DNA of 56,410 nucleotides from CAZICM01 sp964537685 (GCA_964537685.1 CAZICM010000062.1:1-56410), one strand, 5' to 3'; shown: positions 26,120 to 35,521, numbered from the stretch's first letter. Numbers and translations are program-made. The notes: generated by a model not told the origin, from the letters alone.

Positions 26120-26152
26120 GGCGTCCAGGAATCTGGGCGCCTTTGTTCTTTT
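26120..26152 (+). terminator. Intrinsic terminator after the small basic protein gene
   Basis: Stem GGCGTCC (26120-26126) pairs with GGGCGCC (26135-26141) with one G-T wobble and an eight-base loop, followed by TTTGTTCTTTT. It is placed about 55 bases past the stop at 26066. Confidence 0.65.
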
Positions 26153-26316
26153 GTGGATTTGAATTAGCGGCGAAGGCGGCTCTTGCTTGTCACTTCAAAC
26201 AAATCCAGAGCAATCAGGGCCACCGTCAGACCGAGCGCGATCATCGTCATCATGCTTGGACGATCGTTGAATGCAGGCGGGCAGGCCAAATTTTTGCTGT
26301 GTTTTTTTGGTGCCGC

Positions 26317-26655
26317 TTATTGAGGATTACGCACGCTATTTGGGTTTTTTAGCGCCGCGAGAAGCTGCGTTAAACCATGCGTTTCCCGGGCGCCCATCAA
26401 GCCGAATTGAACGCCCATGCCATCGCGCTCCAGCCACCTCACCGTGGCCTTCAAAGCGGCGTCTTCCTTAAAGCCCGGCAGCTTTAAAAACACCGTGATC
26501 TCTTCGCCAAATGCTGCGGGCGAGAAGGTCTCAATGAACATGCCGCCGATGCTCATATTGCAGCTCATCCCTTGGATGCGCTGGCCGTCTTTGAGCTGAA
26601 ACGTGACCGCAACCTGGACGGCCGTTCTCGAGAATTTTCTAGTATCCTGCTGCAC
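26317..26655 (-). CDS. PilZ-domain protein
   Basis: 112 residues, a stand-alone PilZ domain. The c-di-GMP-binding motifs are in place: RKFSR (R6, R10) at the N-terminus for RxxxR, and NMSIGG at 33-38 for the second motif. The strands that follow (EITVFLKLPG and ALKATVRWLERDGMGVQF) match the PilZ barrel; a glycine-rich turn with MGVQF is typical of the myxobacterial PilZ-related subgroup. Likely role: a c-di-GMP sensor affecting motility or exopolysaccharide through a partner that is not encoded next to it. It is divergent from the TPR gene at 26703, with 47 bases between the two starts. Confidence 0.87.
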   Translation of the reverse strand: MQQDTRKFSRTAVQVAVTFQLKDGQRIQGMSCNMSIGGMFIETFSPAAFGEEITVFLKLPGFKEDAALKATVRWLERDGMGVQFGLMGARETHGLTQLLAALKNPNSVRNPQ

Positions 26656-26702
26656 AGCGACTCCTCGGCCCTTCTGCTTCGCCCGCAGTCTGCTTGTCTA
26701 AC

Positions 26703-27650
26703 ATGCCTATCCAAACGCCGCACCACCCGCGCGGATGGACGCGCCACTTTGAGGGATGGCAGCCGGCGATCTTGTCGGTGTCGATCGCGGCATCGGTTGC
26801 GTTTTTGGTTGTGCCCCGCGATGTGGAGCCCAGGGATGTGCCGCCGCCCGGGCTGAATCGGCGAGAGCTGGCCGAGCTGAAGCAGAAGGATATTTCGCTT
26901 GCGGCCCAGGCGGAGCGGGAGCTCTTGGATGCGGATATCCGGGCGCTGGGCTCGGCGATCCGGGCTTTTGGGCGCGCGGACGCGGCGGGCGACGAAGAGG
27001 GGATTTGGGACGGGAAGCGGAAGATCGCGGATGCGCTGCCGGCGGCTTTTGCGGTGGGCGAAGGAGATGTGCTGAGGCTGCGCGCGTATCAGTTGGAGCT
27101 GTTTTTAAGAGAGGTGCGGCGCTGGGAAGCCACGGCGGAAGAGTCGGACGATTTAAGAGAGCTCGGCGGCGGATTTGTGGCGATGCTGGTGCGCAATGGC
27201 TGGTGCGAAGGCTGCGCGCCGGACGATGCAAACATGCGCCGCTTGCTCGTCGACGAGGCCGCGCTGAGGGCCTTGTATAAAAAGCGCTGGACGGAGATCA
27301 CAGGGATTCGCGGAGCCGCCTTTCATCTCAGCTTGGCCGAAGAGCGGGCCTTGTACCGATTTTTCCTCGCTCATCCTATCGGACGCTCCGGCGATCCAAC
27401 GGGGCGGCCTCCTTCGGAATCGGCACCTTATGCGGACGCCTACATGCTGAAGAAAGTCGAGGAGCTTGGCGCTATCGATCCGGCCTATCCAGCCTCTTAT
27501 GCGCGGGGTGTGCTGCTCTTTAAGCTGGGCCGCTTCCGCGATGCTGTTCTCGCCTTTCAGAAGCATTTGGACACATCGCCGGATGGGCCGCACACCCTCC
27601 GCGCCCAGAATTACTTAAGGGCATCCCTGGAGAGAACCGGGGAACCCTAA
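26703..27650 (+). CDS. Membrane-anchored helical protein with TPR-like end
   Basis: 315 residues from ATG 26703 (the TTG at 26694 adds three). One transmembrane helix lies near residues 24-40 (ILSVSIAASVAFLVVP). The rest is predicted mostly helical and outside the cytosol: an acidic AELKQKDISLAAQAERELLD region, then RAYQLELFLREVRRW. A last unit, YARGVLLFKLGRFRDAVLAFQKHL, reads as a TPR motif. It does not match any family I can name. Being divergent from the PilZ gene, the two may share a promoter region. Confidence 0.72.
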   Translation: MPIQTPHHPRGWTRHFEGWQPAILSVSIAASVAFLVVPRDVEPRDVPPPGLNRRELAELKQKDISLAAQAERELLDADIRALGSAIRAFGRADAAGDEEGIWDGKRKIADALPAAFAVGEGDVLRLRAYQLELFLREVRRWEATAEESDDLRELGGGFVAMLVRNGWCEGCAPDDANMRRLLVDEAALRALYKKRWTEITGIRGAAFHLSLAEERALYRFFLAHPIGRSGDPTGRPPSESAPYADAYMLKKVEELGAIDPAYPASYARGVLLFKLGRFRDAVLAFQKHLDTSPDGPHTLRAQNYLRASLERTGEP

Positions 27651-27667
27651 CAGCGCACGAAAAGCTC

Positions 27668-27697
27668 TAAAATACTTCGAAAATACTCTAAAATGCT
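27668..27697 (+). promoter_or_regulatory. Iterated TAAAATAC-type sites before the histidine kinase gene
   Basis: TAAAATAC, GAAAATAC and TAAAATGC occur at 27668, 27679 and 27689, roughly one helical turn apart, in the 122-base gap before the kinase start. This spacing suits side-by-side protein binding. It may be chance in an AT-rich patch. Confidence 0.3.
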
Positions 27698-27772
27698 GTT
27701 CTTGCCGGCGCAGCCTTTCTCTCTTCGATGGGACAAATTCTGCCTTCTCACATCGCCCTGAAGGTGCCCTGA

Positions 27773-30580
27773 ATGAGCATTCCTTTGCGGGTCTTGGTGG
27801 TCGATGTCTCTGAGCGGGATGTCTTGGCCTACGTGCAGGAAATCCGCGCGGGAGGCTATGAGGTCCTCTACGACCGGGTCGCGGCCTGGGATGACTATGT
27901 GGATGCGCTCTCCGAGGACGCTTGGGAGCTGATTTTGCTGAATCCGCATGTGCCCGGCATCGATGCTCACCAGGCTTTTGATGAGCTTCGGATTCGCGAT
28001 ATCGAGACGCCTTTTATGCTGATTGTGGGCGACTCGTTCGATGGCACTTCGGCCGTGCGCGCGATGCAGAGCGGCATTCACGATTTTGTGAGGAAGAACG
28101 ATTTGCCGCGCCTGCTTCCGGCGGTGGAGCGGACCTTGCGCGAGACATCGCTTCGGCGTGAATGGAAGGCGGCCGAGCAAGTCATCCGCGAGAGTGAAGA
28201 GCGCTTCCGGCTGCTGGTCGAAGGCGTGCGCGATTACGCGCTGTTTATGCTGGACACCGAAGGCTTTGTCGCGAGCTGGAATGCCGGCGCTCAAAGGCTA
28301 TTTGGTTATTTCGCGGCGGAAATCATTGGCCAGCCCTTCACGGTATTCCGGCCCGAGGACGAAGCGCCCGACAATGCCATGCACGACTTGGAAATGGCTT
28401 TCCGCAAAGGGCGTTCAGAGCGGGAAGGCTGGCGTGTCCGCAAGGATGGAGCGCGCTTTTGGGCGCATGTGATCATGACGGCGCTGCACGACGAGCGGGG
28501 CAGGCTGCGCGGTTTTTCTCAGCTTACGCGGGACATCACCGATCGGAAGCGCGTGGAAATGGCCTTGGCGGAGCGGGCCGAGGAACTGATGCGATCGGAG
28601 CATGCGCTCAAGAAGCAGACGCGCATTTTGCGGAGCGTGCTCGACAGCATGGGCGAAGGCGTTGTGGTGTGTGATGAGGATGGGCAGCTTATGCTGAACA
28701 ATCCGGCCGCCGAGCAGATGCTGGGCCGGAATATGTTTGATGTGAGCGATCAGGAAACGAGGACCTACAGGCTGTATTTGCCCGATACGGTCACACCTTA
28801 TCCCGAGGAAAATTTGCCCATTTACCGCGCGATCGTGGGCGATTTGGTCGACGGCGAAGAAGTGTATGTGCGCGATCCCAATACCGGGCGGGGCACCTAT
28901 CTCAATGTGACAGCCCGGCCCTTGCGCGATGAGAGTGGCCGCGTAAGAGGCAGCGTGGCCGTGCTGCGGGACACGACGGGGCAGCGCAAGGCTCAAAAAG
29001 CACTTCAGCGGGCGCAGAGCGAACTGAGGCAGGTCATCGAAAAGATACCGGATTGCGTGGGTATCTTCTGCCGCGAGGGCCAGTTTGTTTATGTGAATCC
29101 GGCCTTTGTTTCGTGTCTCGCCTACGAAAGCGCCGAGGGGCTGGTCGATGTTTCGGTGCTCGATTTGGTGCACCCCGATGAACGCGAAAAAGCCGCGCAC
29201 AGGCTTCAAGGATCGGAGCCGGAGAGCACAGCCAAGACGTCGGTGGAGCTTCGCTTGCGCAGAAAGGACGGCGAGCTGGTTACGCTCGAGGTGTCGCCTG
29301 TGCAGCCATTGGAATTTGAAGGAGCGCCGGCGATGCTCTTTGTGGCGCGCGATGTAACAGAACAGAAGCGTATGCAGGGACGCCTTCTGTTTGCGGATCG
29401 GATGGCGTCCGTAGGAACGCTGGCCGCGGGTGTTGCCCACGAGATCAACAATCCCCTCGCCTATGTCGTCGCGAACATGGATCTGGTCGCCTCCGCGATG
29501 AATTCGCTCAAGCAAGAGCTCGGCGCGTCGTTGGAGGACGGCGGCCTGCAGGCTCCGGCCAATGAGGTCCGGGAAAAGATTGGCCAGACCATCGGAGAGC
29601 TAAGCCAAAGCCTGAGCGAAGCGCAGGAAGGCATTGAGCGGGTGCGCCAAATTACCCGCGATTTAAAGACGTTTTCACGCGCCGATGAAGAGCGCCGGGG
29701 CGCGGTCGAGCTGTCGAGGGTGCTCGATGCATCGATCAACATGGCGTGGAATGAGATTCGCCACAGAGCCCGGCTTGTGAAGAACTACGGCCGCGTACCC
29801 CAAGTCGAGGCCAACGAAGGCCGTATTGGCCAAGTGTTTTTGAATCTGCTGATCAACGCGGCGCAAGCCATTCCCGAAGGCTCCGCCGATCAAAATGAGA
29901 TTCGGATCACGACGCGGACCGACGGCCCGAACCGGGTTTGCATCGATATCCGCGACACAGGATCGGGCATCCCGCCTCAAGTGCTATCGCGCATTTTCGA
30001 TCCATTTTTCACGACCAAACCGGTCGGCGTGGGCACGGGCCTGGGCTTGTCGATTTGCCATGGCATCGTCACCCAGCTCGGCGGCGATATTCTGGTGCAG
30101 AGCGAACTGGGCAAAGGCAGCGTATTTACCGTTGTTTTGCCTGTCGCCAGAACGCGCGTCCACGCTCCGAAAAAGGTCGCGGACACGCCTCGCCTCGAAA
30201 AACGGGGGCGGGTTTTGGTGGTCGACGACGAAGCGATGATTGGCGCGGCGATCCGGCGCACCCTGTCCTCGGAGCACGACGTACTGCCGTTAACGAGCGC
30301 GCGGGAAGCCTTGGAGCGCGTTCAGGCCGGCGAGCGCTTTGATGTCGTGCTCTGCGATTTAATGATGCCCGTCATGAGCGGGATGGAGCTCTACGAAGAA
30401 GTGCAGCGCACCGTTCCCGAGCAGGCGAAGCGTTTTATTTTTTTGACGGGCGGCGCATTTACGCCCAAAGGACAGGCTTTTTTGGATCAGGTATCGAATC
30501 CCCGGCTGGACAAGCCTTTTGATAATCACAGCCTCAAGGTGCTGGTCCGCGAGAGGATTCAAAATCGCAAGGACGATTAA
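27773..30580 (+). CDS. Hybrid sensor histidine kinase (REC-PAS3-HisKA-HATPase-REC)
   Basis: 935 residues, soluble. An N-terminal receiver-like domain (1-120) has Asn in place of the phospho-acceptor Asp (ELILLNPHVPG), so it is likely a signal-binding pseudo-receiver. Three PAS units follow (about 145-260, 285-400 and 410-530; e.g. GFVASWNAGAQRLFGY). The HisKA H-box carries H556 in AAGVAHEINNP, the ATPase has the N-box VFLNLLINAAQAI, DTGSGIP and GTGLGLS, and the C-terminal receiver keeps its Asp (D862 in VVLCDLMMP). No transmembrane helix is seen, so it senses a cytosolic cue. No DNA-binding output regulator is adjacent. Its stop overlaps that of asnS on the other strand. Confidence 0.93.
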   Translation: MSIPLRVLVVDVSERDVLAYVQEIRAGGYEVLYDRVAAWDDYVDALSEDAWELILLNPHVPGIDAHQAFDELRIRDIETPFMLIVGDSFDGTSAVRAMQSGIHDFVRKNDLPRLLPAVERTLRETSLRREWKAAEQVIRESEERFRLLVEGVRDYALFMLDTEGFVASWNAGAQRLFGYFAAEIIGQPFTVFRPEDEAPDNAMHDLEMAFRKGRSEREGWRVRKDGARFWAHVIMTALHDERGRLRGFSQLTRDITDRKRVEMALAERAEELMRSEHALKKQTRILRSVLDSMGEGVVVCDEDGQLMLNNPAAEQMLGRNMFDVSDQETRTYRLYLPDTVTPYPEENLPIYRAIVGDLVDGEEVYVRDPNTGRGTYLNVTARPLRDESGRVRGSVAVLRDTTGQRKAQKALQRAQSELRQVIEKIPDCVGIFCREGQFVYVNPAFVSCLAYESAEGLVDVSVLDLVHPDEREKAAHRLQGSEPESTAKTSVELRLRRKDGELVTLEVSPVQPLEFEGAPAMLFVARDVTEQKRMQGRLLFADRMASVGTLAAGVAHEINNPLAYVVANMDLVASAMNSLKQELGASLEDGGLQAPANEVREKIGQTIGELSQSLSEAQEGIERVRQITRDLKTFSRADEERRGAVELSRVLDASINMAWNEIRHRARLVKNYGRVPQVEANEGRIGQVFLNLLINAAQAIPEGSADQNEIRITTRTDGPNRVCIDIRDTGSGIPPQVLSRIFDPFFTTKPVGVGTGLGLSICHGIVTQLGGDILVQSELGKGSVFTVVLPVARTRVHAPKKVADTPRLEKRGRVLVVDDEAMIGAAIRRTLSSEHDVLPLTSAREALERVQAGERFDVVLCDLMMPVMSGMELYEEVQRTVPEQAKRFIFLTGGAFTPKGQAFLDQVSNPRLDKPFDNHSLKVLVRERIQNRKDD

Positions 30581-31923
30581 GGCGAAAGCCGGTTGAGCAT
30601 GCGGGCGAAGGGAATCGTCTCGCGCACATGAGGAAGCCCGCAGATCCACGCCACGCTGCGCTCTACGCCCAAACCAAAGCCCGCGTGCGGGAACGTGCCA
30701 TAGCGCCTCAAATCCAAATACCACTCAAAGGCGCTCTTCGGCAGCTTGTGCTCTTCGATCATCCGCTCGAGCACCGAGATATCGTCTTCGCGCTGTCCGC
30801 CGCCGATCACTTCTCCATAACCCTCGGGCGCGAGCACATCGACACACAGCGCGACATTTAGGTTTTCAGGATCGCGCTTCATATAAAACGCCTTCACCGC
30901 CGCGGGATAGCGGTGCACCATCACAGGCTTGTCATAGCGCGATGAAATAATGGTTTCGTCTTCGCCTCCAAAGTCTTCTCCCCAGGGAAAATCGGGGATG
31001 GGCGAGCCATCTTCGCGGGTCTCTCCGGCCGCGCGCTTCTGAGCCCGGGCTTCATTCAAAATCTTCACGGCATCGTCGTACATCAGCCTCGGAAAAGGCT
31101 TTTGGATAGCTTCGAGCTTGCTGATATCGCGCTCTAAAATGGCGAGTTCAGGCCGCCTTTTATCGAGCACCCGCTCGACAATTTTCGCCAGAAGCCCTTC
31201 GGCGAGCTCCATATCGCCTTCCAAATCCATGTAGGCCACTTCGGGCTCGACCATCCAAAACTCCGCCAAATGCCTGCGGGTCTTGCTCTTTTCGGCTCTA
31301 AACGTAGGCCCAAAACAATAAGCCCGCCCAAAGGCCGCCGCCGCCGCCTCCATGTAAAGCTGGCCCGATTGGGTCAAATACGCCTTGTCGCCGTGATAGT
31401 CGGTTTCGAAGAGCGTGCTCGTTCCTTCACATGCGTTCGGCGTGAAAATCGGCGCGTCAACAAGGGTAAAATCGAGATCGTCAAAGTAGTCGCGGATGGC
31501 TTGGATAATCGTATGGCGCACCCGCATAATCGCGTGCTGCCGCTTCGACCGCAGCCAAAGATGACGGTGATCCATCAAGAAATCGGTGCCGTGCTCCTTG
31601 GGTGAAATCGGGTATTCGCCGGTGGTCTGAGCGATGAGTTTTAAATCGCTGACCATCACCTCAAACACGCCGGCGCGCTTGGGATGCGCCTTCACCTGCC
31701 CGGTGACTTCAACCGAGCTTTCCTGGGTAATCCGGTCGGTGGCCGCGAACAGCTCGGCAGACACTTCCTGCTTGGCCATCACGCACTGGACAATGCCTGT
31801 TCCATCGCGCAGCTCGATGAAGTGAAGCTTGCCGCTGGAACGCTTGTTATAAAGCCATCCTTTGAGAGTAACGGTCTCGCCGACATGCGACGAAAGGTTC
31901 TGAATGTAAACGCTAGGCTGCAT
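30577..31923 (-). CDS. asnS: Asparaginyl-tRNA synthetase
   Basis: 448 residues, a class IIb aminoacyl-tRNA synthetase. An N-terminal OB fold binds the anticodon (VTLKGWLYNKRSSGKLHFIE). The catalytic domain has motif 2 (FRAEKSKTRRHLAEFWM, then EPE) and motif 3 (GFGLGVERSVAWICGL). The length and the ending motif are those of bacterial AsnRS rather than AspRS. It charges tRNA-Asn with asparagine and ATP. The gene is convergent with the histidine kinase, with four overlapping bases at their stops, and divergent from the C2-PDZ lipoprotein. Confidence 0.97.
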   Translation of the reverse strand: MQPSVYIQNLSSHVGETVTLKGWLYNKRSSGKLHFIELRDGTGIVQCVMAKQEVSAELFAATDRITQESSVEVTGQVKAHPKRAGVFEVMVSDLKLIAQTTGEYPISPKEHGTDFLMDHRHLWLRSKRQHAIMRVRHTIIQAIRDYFDDLDFTLVDAPIFTPNACEGTSTLFETDYHGDKAYLTQSGQLYMEAAAAAFGRAYCFGPTFRAEKSKTRRHLAEFWMVEPEVAYMDLEGDMELAEGLLAKIVERVLDKRRPELAILERDISKLEAIQKPFPRLMYDDAVKILNEARAQKRAAGETREDGSPIPDFPWGEDFGGEDETIISSRYDKPVMVHRYPAAVKAFYMKRDPENLNVALCVDVLAPEGYGEVIGGGQREDDISVLERMIEEHKLPKSAFEWYLDLRRYGTFPHAGFGLGVERSVAWICGLPHVRETIPFARMLNRLSP

Positions 31924-32028
31924 GCGGCGCAGTTAGCATGGATTTTGGAAGGATTGTGATTCGCCGCGCCCGGTGAAATCGTATAGAACCACGGGCGGCC
32001 TCAAACCTCTTTTTGCCAGGCACTTTTT

Positions 32029-32844
32029 ATGAAGCCCCTCCGCCTCATTTTAGGTTTTGTTCTCCTGTCGGGCGCCGCGCTGTGCGTGAGCGCGTGTCCA
32101 GCCGTGTATCCCGAGTTCCCAACGAGGATGCGCAAGGCGATGACCGAGCAGGCGCTCGATCCTCCGCCTCCCGACAACATGGCGTGGATGAAGTTTGAGT
32201 CGGCGCGCATTCCCGACCGGGCCCGCAATGGCAAGACATGGGAAGAGGAAATCGGCAAAAAGCCCGATCCGTACGCGATTTTGCTGATCAACGAAAAGGA
32301 AGTGTTCCGCACGCCCGTTGAAAAAGAGACGCTGGAGCCCACCTGGAAAAATGGTCCGCGCGGCAACTTGAGAATCGATCCCGGCGACAAGCTTAGGGTC
32401 GAGGTGTGGGACTCCAATACGATTAGCGATAAACCCTTGGGAATCCGGGATATTGGCAGGCCCTCGGACGAGTTTAGGCTCACGCGCCGAATCCGGGTGA
32501 ACCTCGATGCGGGCGGAGAAATCATCATCGCCTTCGAGCCTGCGCGGGCGATGCTGGGCCTGGGGCTCTGGTATGAAATCCGCACCGAATCAGCCTTTAT
32601 TACAAGGATGATGCCGGGAAGCGCCGCCGAGCGCGCGGGGATTAAGCCGGGCGATGAGATTTTAAAAATCAATGGCAAAGACGTAAAGACACTGGGGTCG
32701 GATGGTGTTCGCAGTGCCTTTGGTGCGGCGGGCGCGGATGGCCTTCAGTTGGTGCTGCGGCACGAGGACGGCACGGTGCTGGATATCAATGTGAAGGAAG
32801 GCGCCGTGTATCCCGAATACAAAGATTCGGGCAATCTCGAGTAG
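32029..32844 (+). CDS. Lipoprotein with C2-like and PDZ domains
   Basis: 271 residues. A signal peptide ends at CVSAC (C23), a good lipobox, so it should be a lipoprotein. A C2-like module follows (about 65-175), with DPYAILLINEKEVFRTP, TLEPTWKNG and LRVEVWDSN, which match the alternating strands and acidic loops of C2 folds. A PDZ domain closes the protein (about 185-265, with SAAERAGIKPGDEILKING). C2 domains are mostly eukaryotic and bind Ca2+ or membranes; this pairing with PDZ on a lipoprotein is unusual. Likely an envelope scaffold. The downstream methyltransferase starts 21 bp on and may be co-transcribed by chance. Confidence 0.8.
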   Translation: MKPLRLILGFVLLSGAALCVSACPAVYPEFPTRMRKAMTEQALDPPPPDNMAWMKFESARIPDRARNGKTWEEEIGKKPDPYAILLINEKEVFRTPVEKETLEPTWKNGPRGNLRIDPGDKLRVEVWDSNTISDKPLGIRDIGRPSDEFRLTRRIRVNLDAGGEIIIAFEPARAMLGLGLWYEIRTESAFITRMMPGSAAERAGIKPGDEILKINGKDVKTLGSDGVRSAFGAAGADGLQLVLRHEDGTVLDINVKEGAVYPEYKDSGNLE

Positions 32845-32865
32845 AACACTTCTTTAGCGCTGCCT

Positions 32866-33384
32866 ATGAAAGTCGCGCCCTTCGGCATGAGCTCGCAGGA
32901 GATCAAAGACGAGCTTTTGCCTCTCCGGAATGATTTCTCCATCGCGGTCTGCAGGGCCAAAAACCCTTTTAATATCGGCTCGATCATCCGTACCGCGCAT
33001 TCATTTTTGGTGCGCGAAATCTTCTTGATCGGCACCGAGCCCTATTACGAACGGGCCGCGATGGGCATGCAAAAATATGAAACGGTGGTCGAAGTGCCCA
33101 CCGAAGAGGCTTTTTTAGAAGCCGTTCAAGGCCGCCCTCTCTACGGAGTCGAACGCGATCATGCCAAAACAACGCTGTGGGAAGCCGATACGCCCAAGGG
33201 CATGATCTATCTCTTTGGCAGCGAAAACGACGGGATTCCCGATGTGCTTCTGCGGGCCTGCGATCAAATCATCGCGATTCCCATGTACGGCATCAACCAC
33301 TCGTATCCGGTGGCCATCGCCGCGGGCATGATTCTCTGCGAATGGGCGCGCAGGCACGATCCGCGCGCTAAGCCTAGAATTTAG
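32866..33384 (+). CDS. SpoU/TrmH-family RNA 2'-O-methyltransferase
   Basis: 172 residues, with the SPOUT knot motifs: NPFNIGSIIRTA (motif 1), LFGSENDGIP (motif 2) and IPMYGINHSYPVAIAAGM (motif 3). It uses SAM to methylate the ribose 2'-OH of a tRNA or rRNA residue; the target cannot be read from the sequence. The protein is the minimal catalytic unit without an added RNA-binding domain, like TrmL-type enzymes. Its stop overlaps the stop of the convergent deoxyhypusine-synthase-like gene by four bases. Confidence 0.9.
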   Translation: MKVAPFGMSSQEIKDELLPLRNDFSIAVCRAKNPFNIGSIIRTAHSFLVREIFLIGTEPYYERAAMGMQKYETVVEVPTEEAFLEAVQGRPLYGVERDHAKTTLWEADTPKGMIYLFGSENDGIPDVLLRACDQIIAIPMYGINHSYPVAIAAGMILCEWARRHDPRAKPRI

Positions 33385-34490
33385 CGGTTTTTCAGCTTGC
33401 CAAGCCTCTCCAGCACGGCTCTCACCAAAAGCGGCCAGGCCAGCGTCGCATCCGAATACACCTCGGCAAACTTCCCGCCTTCCGAAGGAGGAACAAACTT
33501 CCCCCAGCTTACGCCTTCGGAATAGGTACAGCCCGACAGCCCGCCCCAATGCACAGGCTCGGGGCAAATGCGAACGCCGTATTGAAAGCGAGGATGCTCG
33601 AGATCGACGCCCAGCCTGTACTCCACAATGTCGTAGAAGGGCGCGACTTGCTGGGCCCAGTTCCTCGGCACCCCGCCTCCGATTGTAAAAATCCCAAGCC
33701 GCTTCTTGGTTCGCACCAGCCGCGCATAGCTCAGCAAATCGTGAAAAGGATTAAAGGGAGGCGCCGCCGCATGCTTCCACACATCGAAATCGCGCGCGCC
33801 TCCATGCGCCGCATGAATTCGCCTCAGCATCCATGTCGCGACATCCAGGCCCAGTTCGCTATCGGTAAATGCCGGCACATACACGGGCACATTCTTTAGA
33901 TATGCCGCTCTTAAAATACCCGGCGATTCCGGCCCCTCGGCCAGCGCCTTGCCAATAGCCCGGCAAATTAGCTCGCTATACCAAGGCCCGGCAGGATCGA
34001 GCTGATCCAGCACATTTCGAACGAATGCCTCGATGGTATTGAGATTCGCCTCCATCTCGAGGGTGTCGTACACACGGTTGTAACCCTTTTCGAAATACAC
34101 CTCATCCGAGATGGTAGGATTAACTTTGTAATGCACGAGCCCCACGGCCTCGCTCAATCCATGAGCCATCAGCGCGCCCGTGCTCACCACCGCATGAATC
34201 AGCCCGTGCTCAATCATACGAACGAGCACCAGCCCCATTTTGGCGACGGTCATCGCGCCTGAAAAGGTGCCGACGATCAAACAATCGGGATCGCTGGCCA
34301 TTTCGGCGAGCACATCGGCGGCTTCGCCCAGAGAGCGGCCTCCGAACGCGGTTTTCCCCATCGCCTGCACCAGCTCATCAAACGAAGCAGGGGCGAGAGG
34401 ATCGAGGGATTGAAGGGGAACGAGATGATCTTCAACGCCGTCGCTTAGATTTCGGACTTGCGGCTTTTCGTGGCGGTGGTGTTCAGACAT
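33381..34490 (-). CDS. Deoxyhypusine-synthase-family protein
   Basis: 369 residues, homologous to deoxyhypusine synthase across the whole length. The segment EGVSWGKF contains the lysine equivalent to the active-site lysine of eukaryotic enzymes, and the NAD-binding IVGTFSGAMTVAK, TGALMAHGL and FTIGGGVPRNWAQQ motifs are present. In bacteria without eIF5A the family usually makes homospermidine or modifies spermidine, so that is the likely activity, transferring a butylamine group from spermidine. Substrate choice cannot be decided from the sequence. The next upstream feature is an empty 93-bp gap to the amidohydrolase gene. Confidence 0.9.
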   Translation of the reverse strand: MSEHHRHEKPQVRNLSDGVEDHLVPLQSLDPLAPASFDELVQAMGKTAFGGRSLGEAADVLAEMASDPDCLIVGTFSGAMTVAKMGLVLVRMIEHGLIHAVVSTGALMAHGLSEAVGLVHYKVNPTISDEVYFEKGYNRVYDTLEMEANLNTIEAFVRNVLDQLDPAGPWYSELICRAIGKALAEGPESPGILRAAYLKNVPVYVPAFTDSELGLDVATWMLRRIHAAHGGARDFDVWKHAAAPPFNPFHDLLSYARLVRTKKRLGIFTIGGGVPRNWAQQVAPFYDIVEYRLGVDLEHPRFQYGVRICPEPVHWGGLSGCTYSEGVSWGKFVPPSEGGKFAEVYSDATLAWPLLVRAVLERLGKLKNR

Positions 34491-34583
34491 GGCGGGCCGC
34501 CGAACTTAGGTGAATGCGGATCGTAAAGCAATGCTTGAAAGCGATTGCATTGAGCGGCAGCATGCGATTTTAAATCAATACGA

Positions 34584-35513
34584 TTAAATTGGCCTGGGAA
34601 GAGCGAGAAAGAAGCCATCTTCGCCCTGGGGCTGATAGCGAGGCATTAAGAGCACGGCATCGGCTGGGGAGCGGATAGGCACTCCATCGCATTCGGCGAG
34701 CACTTGATTTTGGTGAACGGGCTGAAAGCTTTTAAACCCTGGACGCATAACAAAAGAATCGCCTGATTTGACGACATGGCGGTGGCAGATTTCAAAAATC
34801 ATTGGAGCATCGGGCCAGGCATTGCGCATGGCTTTTTGGTGGGCGCTGAAATGGGGCACATCTTCTTCGCGCATAGCGCCTGTGGCCACGAGAAAGAGCC
34901 AAATTCCCGATACATGCGCTTCAATGGCTTCGGCGCTTCCATGCAGGCCGCCTTCGATAGACAAGCCCCAATGGCCCCGCTGGCATAAAAAGGCGAGCAT
35001 TGGGCAATCGAGCACTTTGTCGAGCCCTACAATACAAGGCAGTCCGATATTGGCGGCGATGGCGCGGTTGGGCGGTAAATCGTTCAGCACAATAAAAGGA
35101 GGCGATTGTCCCGATGTGGTATGCAGGTCCAGAAAAATAAGCGGCGTTTCCGGGCGTTTTTCGAGATCTTTTAATAAGGCCACAAGCTCTAGCTGCTCTC
35201 GGTCTTCCGAGCACAATTGATCTTTGGGACGATGTTCGAGTTCAATTAAATGAGCACTGTTCCAATGCCGATTTAAATCGCGATTGATAAACCTTCGATT
35301 TTCTTTTAATGCGGATAAATTGCCTGCCAATACGGTGAGCATTCCTTTAAAAGGCCGCTCAGATTCTTTTAAATCGCACAGAACCCGCTGGGCGGCGATT
35401 AAACCTCCCGCTTCATTTCCATGCAGACCGCCTGTGATAATCAGACTGGGGCCTGGGAGATTTTGAGAATATTGGCCAACCATCCGATCGAAGCCGGCCC
35501 CTGGATCGTTCAT
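34584..35513 (-). CDS. Succinylglutamate desuccinylase/aspartoacylase-family enzyme
   Basis: 309 residues of the zinc carboxypeptidase-like (M14) AspA/AstE family. Zinc ligands and catalytic motifs are visible: GGLHGNEAGG (H31, E34), RDLNRHW, DLHTTSG and SIEGG. Enzymes of this family cleave N-acyl groups from amino acids such as succinyl-glutamate or acetyl-aspartate. The substrate here is unknown, and no arginine-catabolism genes sit beside it. It has no signal peptide, so it is cytosolic. The gene lies eight bases downstream of the stop of the EAD-CHAT gene and could be co-transcribed with it. Confidence 0.87.
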   Translation of the reverse strand: MNDPGAGFDRMVGQYSQNLPGPSLIITGGLHGNEAGGLIAAQRVLCDLKESERPFKGMLTVLAGNLSALKENRRFINRDLNRHWNSAHLIELEHRPKDQLCSEDREQLELVALLKDLEKRPETPLIFLDLHTTSGQSPPFIVLNDLPPNRAIAANIGLPCIVGLDKVLDCPMLAFLCQRGHWGLSIEGGLHGSAEAIEAHVSGIWLFLVATGAMREEDVPHFSAHQKAMRNAWPDAPMIFEICHRHVVKSGDSFVMRPGFKSFQPVHQNQVLAECDGVPIRSPADAVLLMPRYQPQGEDGFFLALPRPI

Positions 35514-35521
35514 AAAAACAC

